Assembly: GCF_030407455.1 (NCBI RefSeq)
Contig: NZ_JASDDJ010000005.1
Coordinates: 1 to 64,000, forward strand
DNA length: 64,000 bases
Source of the DNA: Psychrobacter sp. 5A.1
GTDB taxonomy: Bacteria > Pseudomonadota > Gammaproteobacteria > Pseudomonadales > Moraxellaceae
Direction of reading: 5' to 3'
Shown: positions 29,025 through 38,421 of the stretch, piece by piece
Numbering within the stretch: position 1 is the first letter of the stretch
Layout of the letters: each line of letters begins with the position of its first letter
Made by a program: the position numbers and the translations under genes
The notes under the pieces: model-generated
Told to the model about the DNA's origin: nothing
What the model saw: only the letters and a program-made list of their open reading frames with translations
The model's database searches: none

Positions 29025-30317
29025 TTACTGATCGGCATCGCTATCGTTACTGTTGGCATTGCTGTTTGACGTTTTCATCTGCGCAGTAAGCGATGCATTG
29101 CTATGGTCATGCGCCATGACAAACTCAACATCACTACGGAATCCAGCTTCCATCAGATGCAATGCAACACCCAATGCCGCTTTATCTTCATAAATAACTG
29201 CATACAGCGCATGGGTAATAGGCATATAAATGCCAGCTTTGGTGGCTTTTTCGTGCACTTGCTGAATGGTATTGACCCCTTCCGCTGTCTGACCAAGTTT
29301 TTTGACTGCCGCATCGATAGTCATACCACGGCCCAGCATATTGCCAATACGATAGTTGCGGCTCAATTCTGAGCTACAGGTCGCGTACAAATCGCCCACC
29401 CCTGACAGACCTAAGAAAGTCAGTGGATTTGCCCCCGCTTCGACGCCAAAGCGGCTCATCTCTGCCAAGGCACGGGTCAATATCATCGCTTTGGTGTTTT
29501 CACCAACATCGTAGGCCGCTGCCATACCCATGGCAATGGCATAAATATTTTTGAGCGCCCCACCAAGCTCTACGCCTTTGACATCATCACTGGCAAATAC
29601 CCGAAAGAACGCACTGTGTAACGCAGCTTGCACGGCATGGCGCAATGGCTCAGATTCGCTAGCGATGACTGTAGCCGACGGCATATTTTTCATTATTTCT
29701 ATCGCGAGGTTTGGCCCTGACATGACACCAAAATTCACTTCTGGCAACACTTCTTTGATAATGTCGCTCATCATTGCAAAGGTGTCTTTTTCCATCCCTT
29801 TGGTCAATGACACAATAGACTGTCCGCTGATAAAAGGCGCAATATTTTTTAACGTTTCGCGAAAGGCCAAACCTGGCACAGCAATAAAAATAATGTCTTT
29901 GTCTTTGACGCTTGCCGCCAAATCATGGCTATATTTCAAGCGATCATCAAGCTTATAACCTGGTAAATACTTTTTATTGGTCTGGGTTTTTACCATCGCC
30001 TTTACGGTGCGCTTGTTACGCACCCATAATGTGGTATCACAGCCATTGCGTGCGGCCAAGTTTGCCATGGCTGTACCAAAACTACCACCACCCAAAAATG
30101 CCAAACGCAGCTTGGTCGGATTGCTATGAATATCCGCCATGTTTTTTGCCACGGCTGACTCTACCGCACTAGGATTCAGTTTTTTGCGGCCAATGCCTGA
30201 TTTGGTCGCACGCTCGATGATACCTGCCAGCAGACTGTTTTGTTTTTCAGGCATTGGCTTGTCTGTTTCGCTAGAATCATTGCTGGTTTTTTTATGGCTA
30301 TTATTAGGGCTGGTCAT
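29025..30317 (-). CDS. gpsA: Glycerol-3-phosphate dehydrogenase [NAD(P)+], with N-terminal tail
   Basis: Makes sn-glycerol 3-phosphate for phospholipids by reducing dihydroxyacetone phosphate. The Rossmann motif LAFLGGGSFGTAMANLAARNG begins at residue 72, and the catalytic Lys is in GGALKNIYAIAMG. The enzyme core is normal, but 430 residues is about 90 more than E. coli GpsA. The first 71 are Ser, Asn and Lys rich, and the C terminus adds a Ser/Asn-rich end. An ATG nearer the core (Met60) has no ribosome site, so the tail appears genuine. Confidence 0.95.
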   Translation of the reverse strand: MTSPNNSHKKTSNDSSETDKPMPEKQNSLLAGIIERATKSGIGRKKLNPSAVESAVAKNMADIHSNPTKLRLAFLGGGSFGTAMANLAARNGCDTTLWVRNKRTVKAMVKTQTNKKYLPGYKLDDRLKYSHDLAASVKDKDIIFIAVPGLAFRETLKNIAPFISGQSIVSLTKGMEKDTFAMMSDIIKEVLPEVNFGVMSGPNLAIEIMKNMPSATVIASESEPLRHAVQAALHSAFFRVFASDDVKGVELGGALKNIYAIAMGMAAAYDVGENTKAMILTRALAEMSRFGVEAGANPLTFLGLSGVGDLYATCSSELSRNYRIGNMLGRGMTIDAAVKKLGQTAEGVNTIQQVHEKATKAGIYMPITHALYAVIYEDKAALGVALHLMEAGFRSDVEFVMAHDHSNASLTAQMKTSNSNANSNDSDADQ

Positions 30318-30429
30318 ATTCTTTTATCCATGTTGACTGACGTATCATTAATAGAATCTATCGTACTCAGATACTAGCTTTACTCTTTTTTGAGATTATA
30401 ATCTCATTAATAGACAATACTGAGTTAAA

Positions 30430-31089
30430 TTACGACTCAAATCGTACTAACGACTCGATATCAATCGGTTTACGGGCGGGCTCGTTTTTTGGGCTGGTGC
30501 CAGTATAAACAAAAGCCGTCACATAATCATCTGGGCCTACATCAAAATATGCTTTCACTGCGGGCTCATTACACAATAACCCAGTACGCCATACGGTACT
30601 AAACCCTTGGGCTTTTAAAGCCAAAATTAGATTTTGCACAGCTGCGCCTGCACTGAGCATTTGCTCAAAAGATGGGACTTTTTTGTGGGCTTGGATGTTC
30701 GTGACAACCGTAATAATCATAGGCGCACGCAAAGGCATACTATGCGTTTTTTCAATGTCTTTTTCGGACAGCGCCTCTCCCTCTCGTTCTGCTTTTACTT
30801 GAGCGGCTGCAACCAAAGCTTGACCCAATTGATGGCGAGCTTCACCTTGCGTCACGATGAAGCGCCACGGACGCAATTTTTTATGATCTGGCGCAGTTGC
30901 CGCACACTCAATGGCAGTTTCGACCTGAGCATGCGTTGGTGCTGGTGCATCTAGATTGCCCATGCTGCGTCTTGAGTTAATCCAGCCAATCAGCTCGTCA
31001 CTGGTAGATGATATGTCAGTCGCTGCGACGTTCTTCACAGACAGCTTTTGGTCTGGTGTTGCTTGGTTTTCTGTATCGGATACAGTCAT
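30430..31089 (-). CDS. Nitroreductase family protein (YdjA-like)
   Basis: FMN-dependent oxidoreductase of the nitroreductase superfamily, 219 residues. After a 30-residue variable start come INSRRSMGNLDAPAPTH (FMN phosphate contact), PDHKKLRPWRFIVTQGEARHQLG, and AGAAVQNLILALKAQGFSTVWRTG, which match the short YdjA/TdsD branch. The natural substrate is unknown. It lies 107 bases from zapE on the same strand. Confidence 0.88.
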   Translation of the reverse strand: MTVSDTENQATPDQKLSVKNVAATDISSTSDELIGWINSRRSMGNLDAPAPTHAQVETAIECAATAPDHKKLRPWRFIVTQGEARHQLGQALVAAAQVKAEREGEALSEKDIEKTHSMPLRAPMIITVVTNIQAHKKVPSFEQMLSAGAAVQNLILALKAQGFSTVWRTGLLCNEPAVKAYFDVGPDDYVTAFVYTGTSPKNEPARKPIDIESLVRFES

Positions 31090-31196
31090 TATTTGTCCTT
31101 ATTTATTATTATCTATCACTACTTGTTATTTATAACATTATTTTCTTATCTCTCAACGGCTATAAGCCCACAAAAGATATTCAATCAGAAAATCAA

Positions 31197-32309
31197 CTAT
31201 GTGACATCTTCGACACGATGATCCATGCGTAGATAGTCCTCTGACTGCATCTCAAGCAAGCGTGAGCGAGTACGCTCAATCTCAAACGCCAGCTTCTCTC
31301 CTTGATACAATTCCAGAATAGGCTGCTCTGCTCGTACCAACAGCTTTACACGGCGATCATAAAATTCGTCGACAAGGTAAATAAAGCGGCGCGTTGGATC
31401 ACGCAAGTCGTCATCTAGTGCTGGTACGGAGTCGACTAAGACGGTACTGAATTGCTTGGCCAGCTCAATAAAATCAGCAGCTGAACGCGGTGCCATACAG
31501 AGATGACGGAAATCGCAGAATAAAATATCTTCAGTACAAGCGTTGATTTTTACTTCTCGCCCATTAATAGTAATGGGCTCTTTACTGATTTTTTGATTAT
31601 TCGACAAGCTCGCAAAACGGTTGGCTAACCAATGATAATTCGCCTTAGTAAGCGGCGCTTCATATAATTCAGCTTGCTGCAATACGCGCAGACGATAATC
31701 AATTCCCGAGTCGATATTCATTACCGTGGTATGACGCTCAACTTCCGCAATGGCAGGCATAAAACGGTCACGATGTAAGCCATCTTTATACAGTCCAGCT
31801 GGCTCAATGTTTGAGGTGGCAACCAAAGTAATGCCGCGATTGAACAGCATAGTGAACAAATCGCCTAATATCATGGCATCAGAGACATTAGAAACAAAAA
31901 ACTCGTCAAAACAGATGATGACCGCTTCTTTATAAATAATATCGGCAACTTTTTCGAGTGGATCGCTCTCACCTTGCAGTTTGTTAAGCTCTCTATGGAC
32001 ACGCTGCATAAAATGATGGAAATGCAGACGCATCTTGCGCTCAATAGTCAACGAGTCATAAAACATGTCCATCATCCACGTTTTACCGCGGCCCACACCG
32101 CCCCACATATAAAGACCCGTTGGCGCAACCGGCTTGGATTTTAAAAAGCCAAAAAAACCTTTCTTTTGCGGTGCACTATTGATGAGCTGATGGTATATCT
32201 CATCAAGATAGCTCATGGCCTGAAATTGCTGCTCATCCCGAGTAAACTCATCTGTACTGACGGCTTTCTCGTAACGTTGCAATGGAGATAAACTCATAAT
32301 ACGACTCAT
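31197..32309 (-). CDS. zapE: Cell division protein ZapE (AFG1-like ATPase)
   Basis: AFG1-type AAA ATPase that affects Z-ring stability in bacteria. The 370-residue protein has Walker A GGVGRGKTWMMD, then the family motif HFHHFMQRVHRELNKL, Walker B VICFDEFFVSNVSDAM and sensor region LVATSNIEP. The length matches E. coli ZapE (375). The start may be Met1 or Met5. It stands between the nitroreductase and hydrolase genes on the same strand. Confidence 0.95.
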   Translation of the reverse strand: MSRIMSLSPLQRYEKAVSTDEFTRDEQQFQAMSYLDEIYHQLINSAPQKKGFFGFLKSKPVAPTGLYMWGGVGRGKTWMMDMFYDSLTIERKMRLHFHHFMQRVHRELNKLQGESDPLEKVADIIYKEAVIICFDEFFVSNVSDAMILGDLFTMLFNRGITLVATSNIEPAGLYKDGLHRDRFMPAIAEVERHTTVMNIDSGIDYRLRVLQQAELYEAPLTKANYHWLANRFASLSNNQKISKEPITINGREVKINACTEDILFCDFRHLCMAPRSAADFIELAKQFSTVLVDSVPALDDDLRDPTRRFIYLVDEFYDRRVKLLVRAEQPILELYQGEKLAFEIERTRSRLLEMQSEDYLRMDHRVEDVT

Positions 32310-32425
32310 CGTTGAATTAAATAAATATCAAAATAATAGGGCAATTTAGCACGGTGCTACCAAGCAAGCCATGCCAAAACATCTCAAAACGAAAACCATG
32401 AAGCTGAGCTAGGTAACAAATAAAA

Positions 32426-33085
32426 TTAGCTACCTTGCCCAAAGCTATGCTTGTCTAATAAACCTTTGAGCTCTGATAAGCGACCATGGAAGAAATGACC
32501 CGCGCCATCAACCACGCTGACTTCAATGCCTAATCGGTCTGCAAATGCCTGCATATTGTCAGGTTCAATCACTTCATCCGCATTACCATAAATCTCAAAG
32601 GTTTTGTCCGCAGGCAGGTTAATATCACTGCTGTCATTTTTTTCGACTGACGGCGCGATAAGAGCGATTTTCGATACCTCAAAATCATCCAACCCCCATA
32701 TATGTGAGGCTTCAAGCACTTGCTCAGCCACACGTGCCGTGACATAGCCACCAAAAGAGAAACCACCCAACCATAACTTGCGAGCATTGGTTTGTTCAGC
32801 AATCCATTGTAGCACGGTCATTGCATCGACCACTTCACCTTCAGCATAATCATGCTCACCCGTTGACTGCCCCACGCCGCGAAAGTTAAAACGCACGACA
32901 TGCATCCCATTGTCACGGGCAAAACGATACATGGTCGTGACGACTTTATTATTCATCGTACCGTCAAATAACGGATTTGGATGGCAAAGTAATGCCACGG
33001 TATCGGTATTTGGATCGTTAGGGTTGTCTTGTTGCCATAGTGCGTCAACTTCTAGCACGCCAGCAGGAGCAGGAATCAATTGCAT
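32426..33085 (-). CDS. Alpha/beta hydrolase (COG2945-like)
   Basis: A 219-residue cytosolic alpha/beta hydrolase. The oxyanion loop region LLCHPNPLFDGTMNNKVV, the nucleophile elbow GGFSFGGY with Ser, and a late His in GAGHFFHGR (with Asp in the VIEPDN stretch) give a full catalytic triad. This is the small, lid-less COG2945 type, often called a dienelactone-hydrolase-like enzyme, and its substrate is unknown. It precedes zapE on the same strand. Confidence 0.85.
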   Translation of the reverse strand: MQLIPAPAGVLEVDALWQQDNPNDPNTDTVALLCHPNPLFDGTMNNKVVTTMYRFARDNGMHVVRFNFRGVGQSTGEHDYAEGEVVDAMTVLQWIAEQTNARKLWLGGFSFGGYVTARVAEQVLEASHIWGLDDFEVSKIALIAPSVEKNDSSDINLPADKTFEIYGNADEVIEPDNMQAFADRLGIEVSVVDGAGHFFHGRLSELKGLLDKHSFGQGS

Positions 33086-33387
33086 ACAATTACTTATTAA
33101 TTAAGAGTGAATGACTCAATTATCCTAGATATGGTTTTTATTTCAAGTGATTTGCTGTGTACGGATGCGACTTGTTTTATTTTAGGTCAATAAAGGTTGT
33201 CTACCGTTTTAAAATATTGCTGTTTTTTAGGCTTTACACTGATTGATACCTAGCGCAATATTCATCGGCAATATCGCTGTAATACAGCACACAATAACCG
33301 TCTAGACACTTCATATATAGATAGGTTACATTCATAAAGCTTCACTCATAGCCACGACGTGTTGTTTATACAAATCAGGAATTATTT
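33086..33387. other. Divergent region before lipoprotein gene
   Basis: Divergent promoters for the hydrolase and the lipoprotein are expected. I see only AT-rich sequence and no further gene. Confidence 0.4.
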
Positions 33388-33768
33388 ATGAATACTTTTA
33401 ATAAAACCGCCACTAAAACTGCTACCTTAACCGCGACTATGGCTGCTGTACTCGCTTTGAGTGCTTGCCAAAGTACGCCTTCGTCACCCGTTATCCAACG
33501 CGCCAACTCTATTTATGAGACAACGGGCATCGCCGATACCAAAGTCAAAGCACAGCAGAATGCGATCGATAGTGCGCAAAAAACTTGCCGAAGCAAGCAA
33601 GTTATTATCGTCGATGACAAAGTAACTTATAACGGCATTTTAGATGAACGCACGGGCCGTATGGTTGGACAAGTAGGTGCAGTCGTCGGTTCAATCTTTG
33701 GCACTGGCTCACCAGAGTTATCACGTGATGACGATTATGAGTACATGATTAATTTCCGCTGCCAATAA
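33388..33768 (+). CDS. Hypothetical lipoprotein
   Basis: A 126-residue lipoprotein: Thr/Ala-rich signal peptide ending in LSACQS (lipobox Cys27). The mature part has a short unstructured stretch, a helix with AQQNAIDSAQKTCRSKQ, a strand pair with VIIVDDKVTYNG, and a glycine-rich segment VGQVGAVVGSIFGTGSP ending YMINFRCQ. Two cysteines could form a disulfide. I do not recognise a family. A strong terminator follows, so it is monocistronic. Confidence 0.75.
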   Translation: MNTFNKTATKTATLTATMAAVLALSACQSTPSSPVIQRANSIYETTGIADTKVKAQQNAIDSAQKTCRSKQVIIVDDKVTYNGILDERTGRMVGQVGAVVGSIFGTGSPELSRDDDYEYMINFRCQ

Positions 33769-33807
33769 TATCAATATTCCTCAGAAAAAAATTGCTGTTT
33801 AGCATTT

Positions 33808-33865
33808 AGCCAATAAGTCTGCGGTTAATATATTATTCTTATCGCAGACTTATTGGCTTCTCTTT
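33808..33865 (+). terminator. Intrinsic terminator
   Basis: Perfect 16-base inverted repeat (AGCCAATAAGTCTGCG and complement) around a 19-base loop, followed by TCTCTTTTTG, after the lipoprotein gene. Confidence 0.82.
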
Positions 33866-33999
33866 TTGTGTGTACGCTTTTGGGGTAAACTACCCTATCT
33901 AATGCTCAACAGCTTCTAGTCAATCTATAAGTTATCGGTCTATAGAAAACCAATAAACAACTCGCTTTTAAGCTTTCATCATCTTCGGTCTACTATATT

Positions 34000-35544
34000 A
34001 TGCGCAAACCCAATCTTTCAAGTATCAAACAAGCGAAGGTAATAACGCCTGCCAAAGATTTGGCGACTTTAGAGGCTGAGTTAGCTGAGCAAGAAAACAA
34101 CCTTGAAGTCAATTTAGAAGATACCGTATTGCGTCTGAGCGATTACTTATCAGCGGTTGAAATGGTTATCAAACAAACTTTTGACCACCGTGTCTGGGTA
34201 AAAGCTGAAATTCGTAATCTGTCGAGCAAAGGTGGTCATTACTACTTTGAACTGGCAGAAAAAGATGATGATGGCAAAGTAGTCGCCAGCTGCCGTGGTA
34301 ATCTTTGGCGCTTTAAAGCGGCACGTGTATTAGCAAAGTTTGAGCGCGCAACGGGTATGCCACTCGATCGTGATTTGACCGTTTTATTAAAAGTATCGGC
34401 AGGGTTCCATGCACAATATGGCTTCTCGCTCACCATTGAAGACATCGATCCTAGCTATACGCTAGGTGATCTGGCACGACAATATGCGGAAATGGTCGAC
34501 CGTCTAACAGGCGAAGGCTTATTACATCTCAATCAGCAATTGCCTGTCCCGTTTGATATAGAGCATGTGCTGGTGATTGCACCTGAAAAAGCCGCTGGAT
34601 TAGGAGATTTTCAAGCAGATGCTGATCGCTTAGCCAGTACGGGTGCATGTCATTTCCATTACCATAACGCTACTTTTCAAGGCAATCATGCGCCTGCGGA
34701 GATTCGTCAAGCCATAGTTAGTGCTCAACAGCAATTCTATGACACATATCAGCGACTACCAGATTTATTAGTCATTATTCGTGGTGGCGGTGCCGTTGGT
34801 GACTTGGCTTATCTCAATGATTATGAGTTGGCCGCTCTGGTTGCTGAGCAGCCTATTCCTGTCTGGGTGGGTATCGGTCATGAGCGTGACAAAGTTATAT
34901 TAGATGAAGTCGCGCATACCAGCTTTGACACACCCTCAAAAGTTATCGCTGCGATTGGCAGTCATTTGGCGCAACTGGTCGCTCAGACACTACAATATCA
35001 AGCGCAAATCAAGCAAGCCGCTCAGCGCCAACTGAATACTGCCGAGCAACAAACATCGCGACAATTGAGCCAAATACAGTCGCAAACGATTGGTCAACTA
35101 ACTGCACTACGAAAAGACAGCGATTATGCATGGCGTAATATCCAACAAAGCGCACAGCGCCAAGTAAAGCAAGCCATTAGACTGACAAGCGAGCTACGTG
35201 TACAAACACAAACCTCTGCAGATCAGCAATTAGTCACGGCTGCTACTTACAGTCAGAACCATCAGAAATCTGTCATGCAAAACACGCAGCAACAAGTCAT
35301 ACAAGCACAACGTGACAGTGAGCATCTACGTGACATTGTGCTACTGCATCGACCATCTCGTGTGCTTAAGCAAGGCTACGCCATGCTGACTGACACAAAA
35401 GAAAAAAAGATACTGACCAGTAGCACCCAGCTATCTCCTGAGCAAACTGTGCATATCGTCCTCAAAGACGGCAAAGCAAAAGCGCGGATTATTGATGTCA
35501 ATACGGATCAAAAAGCGTCGGAAACCTCAGATATGCCAACTTAA
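34000..35544 (+). CDS. xseA: Exodeoxyribonuclease VII large subunit
   Basis: Catalytic subunit of the single-strand-specific exonuclease VII that acts in mismatch repair and DNA damage tolerance. 514 residues: OB-fold DNA-binding domain at about 45-150 (LSDYLSAVEMVIKQTFDHRVWVKAEIRNLS), catalytic part with LLVIIRGGGAVGDLAYLNDYELA and GIGHERDKVILDEVAH, then a long Gln-rich coiled coil (about 330-450) where small subunits bind, and a C-terminal RPSRVLKQGYAMLTD domain. The length is slightly above E. coli (456). xseB follows after 164 bases. Confidence 0.97.
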   Translation: MRKPNLSSIKQAKVITPAKDLATLEAELAEQENNLEVNLEDTVLRLSDYLSAVEMVIKQTFDHRVWVKAEIRNLSSKGGHYYFELAEKDDDGKVVASCRGNLWRFKAARVLAKFERATGMPLDRDLTVLLKVSAGFHAQYGFSLTIEDIDPSYTLGDLARQYAEMVDRLTGEGLLHLNQQLPVPFDIEHVLVIAPEKAAGLGDFQADADRLASTGACHFHYHNATFQGNHAPAEIRQAIVSAQQQFYDTYQRLPDLLVIIRGGGAVGDLAYLNDYELAALVAEQPIPVWVGIGHERDKVILDEVAHTSFDTPSKVIAAIGSHLAQLVAQTLQYQAQIKQAAQRQLNTAEQQTSRQLSQIQSQTIGQLTALRKDSDYAWRNIQQSAQRQVKQAIRLTSELRVQTQTSADQQLVTAATYSQNHQKSVMQNTQQQVIQAQRDSEHLRDIVLLHRPSRVLKQGYAMLTDTKEKKILTSSTQLSPEQTVHIVLKDGKAKARIIDVNTDQKASETSDMPT

Positions 35545-35708
35545 CCACATAATAATATCTAACGATTACCCATCTATAGTCGGTGAACTACTAAACCGCT
35601 ACGGCGTTACCCTCCTTAGATGTACTACTTGTACAATCTGCAGTCGGCTGCCTTGTACCCATTTTAGAGTTCTTTGACTATACTTACCTTTAAAAATTAG
35701 GAAACTTT

Positions 35709-35954
35709 ATGACTACCACTACTCGTCGACGCAAAAAAGCCGCCCCAAAGACCTTTAAGGCGGCTTATGATATTCTAAAAACCAATGCGACTGAATTACA
35801 GCAGCAAGACGAGCCTGACATTGATAACTTGATGACGACTGTTGAAGAATCCATTGCGGCTTATCGCGTTTGTGAGACCCGCATCAATGCGGTACAACAA
35901 GCACTAGATGCCGCCTTTGCTGAAGACGTTATATCTGGTGAAGTAGACAGCTAA
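35709..35954 (+). CDS. xseB: Exodeoxyribonuclease VII small subunit
   Basis: An 81-residue helical protein that coats the coiled coil of XseA; several copies bind one large subunit. The pattern TFKAAYDILKTNATELQQQ then IDNLMTTVEESIAAYRVCETRINAVQQAL is that of XseB. The start is preceded by an AGGAAAC box. The spacing to xseA is 164 bases, more than the usual overlap, but it is the same strand and order. Confidence 0.93.
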   Translation: MTTTTRRRKKAAPKTFKAAYDILKTNATELQQQDEPDIDNLMTTVEESIAAYRVCETRINAVQQALDAAFAEDVISGEVDS

Positions 35955-35961
35955 GTTACAC

Positions 35962-37188
35962 TTATTCCGGTTCATCCACCTCAAAGACTTGGCGAAGATA
36001 GGCAAGATACGTGTCATTATTGATCATGGTCTTGCCTGGGCTATCAGAGAGTTTAGCCACTGGCTGCCCGTTACACTCCACCAATTTAAGCACGATATTA
36101 ATCGGTGTGATGCCCATATCATTGGTCAGATTGGTGCCAATGCCAAAGCTGGTTCTAATGCGACCTTTAAAGTATTGATGCAGCTCCCAAGCCTTGTCAA
36201 GATTCAAACCATCACTAAAGGTGAGTATTTTAGTCTTAGGGTCTATCTTCAATTTCTCATAATGAGCAATCGCTTTATCACCCCAGATATAGGGGTCACC
36301 GCTATCATGACGTAAGCCGTCAAACAGCTTGGCAAAATATAAATCAAAATCACGTAAGAATGCATCCATCCCAACGACATCCGTCAATGCAATACCCAAA
36401 TCGCCACGATACTCATGTACCCATGCTTCAAGCGCAGCTTTTTGTGAATCACGCAAACGCACATCCAATGCCTGAAATGCCTGCATAAACTCGTGCGCCA
36501 TGGTGCCGATTGGCGTCATACCTAATTTTTTTGCTAGATATACGTTGGATGTGCCACTGACGATTTTTGGTTCAGCGTGATGTAATGTCTGCACCACATG
36601 CGCTTGCCACGCTTTGCTAAACCGCCTACGAGTACCAAAATCAGCGACAATAAATGGTGGTGTATCACCGTTTTCTTTTATCTGTGCTGCTGCATATTGA
36701 TGCAATAAAACAACTTTTTCATCGAGCCTACGCTGACCTTCTTCAATCACAGTATCGTTTGATAACGCATCAAAATATAGTTCATTAACAATGGCTAAGA
36801 CGAATACTTCAAAAAACATCGCTTGAATCATCGGCCCTTCAATATCGATAAACAAGCGACCTTCTTCATCAGTACTGACAGTAATAAAGCGACGTTTCAG
36901 CTTAAACAATTCTAGATAATCGACGAAATCTGAACGCATGAAGCGTAAGCCGCGCAAGTAGTCCAACTCATCTTCTAAAAATCGCAGCTCGCACAAACTG
37001 TCTAATTGCCTCTCTAACTGCTCTTTAATATCAGCCAATGGATAGAGGGCATCTTTATTATTACGGCAGCGAAAACGATAGACACCATGCGTCTGTGGAA
37101 ACTGATGCAGCATGGCTTGTAACATCGTAAATTTATATAAGTCGTTATCGAGTAACGAGGTAATAATAGGTGCATAGGTAGCAGTCAT
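35962..37188 (-). CDS. pncB: Nicotinate phosphoribosyltransferase
   Basis: Salvage step of NAD synthesis: nicotinate plus PRPP gives nicotinate mononucleotide. The 408-residue length is typical of the bacterial PncB. It begins [23 protein letters not shown], characteristic of the family, and contains [15 protein letters not shown] near residue 295, with the conserved Ser/Asp of the substrate site, and [12 protein letters not shown]. The histidine phosphorylated during ATP coupling lies in [14 protein letters not shown]. It converges on xseB with only seven bases between them. Confidence 0.97.
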   Translation of the reverse strand: MTATYAPIITSLLDNDLYKFTMLQAMLHQFPQTHGVYRFRCRNNKDALYPLADIKEQLERQLDSLCELRFLEDELDYLRGLRFMRSDFVDYLELFKLKRRFITVSTDEEGRLFIDIEGPMIQAMFFEVFVLAIVNELYFDALSNDTVIEEGQRRLDEKVVLLHQYAAAQIKENGDTPPFIVADFGTRRRFSKAWQAHVVQTLHHAEPKIVSGTSNVYLAKKLGMTPIGTMAHEFMQAFQALDVRLRDSQKAALEAWVHEYRGDLGIALTDVVGMDAFLRDFDLYFAKLFDGLRHDSGDPYIWGDKAIAHYEKLKIDPKTKILTFSDGLNLDKAWELHQYFKGRIRTSFGIGTNLTNDMGITPINIVLKLVECNGQPVAKLSDSPGKTMINNDTYLAYLRQVFEVDEPE

Positions 37189-37413
37189 GCTATGGCCTTA
37201 AAAAACACAAAAATAAGAAATAAACGCCACCTAATACTCAAAGCGACATCATATGCGAATAAGAAAAGATGAAGAGTCATTAACAAGCCGTCAAGTATAA
37301 CGAAGTTTGCCGTTCATTTCAGAGTTCGCGATTAATTGCAGCAGAATTACTACGATTACTCACACCTTCCATAAATATACCGCACAAACCTATCAATAAA
37401 TACTGAATAGGCT

Positions 37414-38298
37414 TTATGCTTTAGCACGCATAAACTGTGCGACATAATCATCTGCTGGATTGTGGCGTAAGTCATCGGGCGTACCCGTTTGTACTAAGCG
37501 TCCACCATTCAAGATGCTAATACGCTGACCGACTTTAACCGCTTCATCTATGTCATGAGTGATAAAAACAATGGTCTTGTGTAGCCGCTCTTGTAGCTCA
37601 AGTAGTTGGTCTTGCAATTGAGCACGAATGAGTGGGTCAAGTGCAGAGAACGCCTCATCCATCAGTAAGATTGGATTGTCAGTTGCCAAAGCACGCGCCA
37701 GACCCACACGCTGCTGCATGCCCCCTGATAACTCGTCAGGATAGCTATGCTCTAAATTAGGTAGTCCTACCTCATTTAGCCAATACCGTGCGACCTCGTG
37801 GCGCTGTTTGGTACTCATTTTTCGCACACGCAAACCGTAAGCGACGTTTTGCATAACCGTCATATGCGGCACGAGGCCAAAGTGCTGAAAGACCATACTG
37901 ACAGTTTGCTGGCGATAATGTTGCAGCTCCTTATCATTTAGCTCTAACACATTGATAGCCGCAGATGATTTTTGATTAGCTGCAAGTACATCGTCATCTG
38001 TGATAGTGGTCTGCGCATCGATACTCGTATCAACCCATATCTTGCCACTGGTTGGATCAATTAGACGGTTGATATGCCGTATCAAGGTTGATTTACCAGA
38101 GCCTGACAGCCCCATAATACAGTGTAGCTCGCCCGCTTTAACGTCTAAATTAATATCATATAGCCCAACCGAATAGCCTGTTTGCTCTTTTACCGCAACA
38201 CTATCCATACCTTCAGCCAATAATGCCATCACAGACTTTGCTTGCGTACTACTGGCATTATAAATCTTACTGATGTTTTCTAGCCGGATGTGATTCAT
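37414..38298 (-). CDS. Glycine betaine/choline-type ABC transporter, ATP-binding subunit
   Basis: ABC ATPase of a quaternary-amine (ProV/OpuAA/ChoV) importer, 294 residues. Walker A GLSGSGKST, Q-loop VFQHFGLVPHMT, signature LSGGMQQRVGLARALA and Walker B ILLMDEAFSALDP are intact. E. coli ProV is 400 residues with tandem CBS domains that sense ionic strength; here the protein stops soon after the D-loop, so those are lacking. It lies just downstream of the fused binding protein and permease gene on the same strand. Substrate not provable; betaine or choline is most likely. Confidence 0.9.
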   Translation of the reverse strand: MNHIRLENISKIYNASSTQAKSVMALLAEGMDSVAVKEQTGYSVGLYDINLDVKAGELHCIMGLSGSGKSTLIRHINRLIDPTSGKIWVDTSIDAQTTITDDDVLAANQKSSAAINVLELNDKELQHYRQQTVSMVFQHFGLVPHMTVMQNVAYGLRVRKMSTKQRHEVARYWLNEVGLPNLEHSYPDELSGGMQQRVGLARALATDNPILLMDEAFSALDPLIRAQLQDQLLELQERLHKTIVFITHDIDEAVKVGQRISILNGGRLVQTGTPDDLRHNPADDYVAQFMRAKA

Positions 38299-38328
38299 TG
38301 CGGTTCTCGCTATTGGTATTTTTTATTG

Positions 38329-38365
38329 AGGCCTGTCTTCATTGTTAGCCCATTCAAATGTTCAT
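38329..38365. repeat. Possible remnant of the MITE-like repeat
   Basis: GGCCTGTCTTCATT followed by TTAGCCCATT resembles parts of the repeat family ends and interior, but they are too short and rearranged to be certain. Confidence 0.3.
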
Positions 38366-38421
38366 CTTCAAACTCTCATATTCAAATGTCAGCTTATTTT
38401 CTTTTACAGTTGACCAAGACA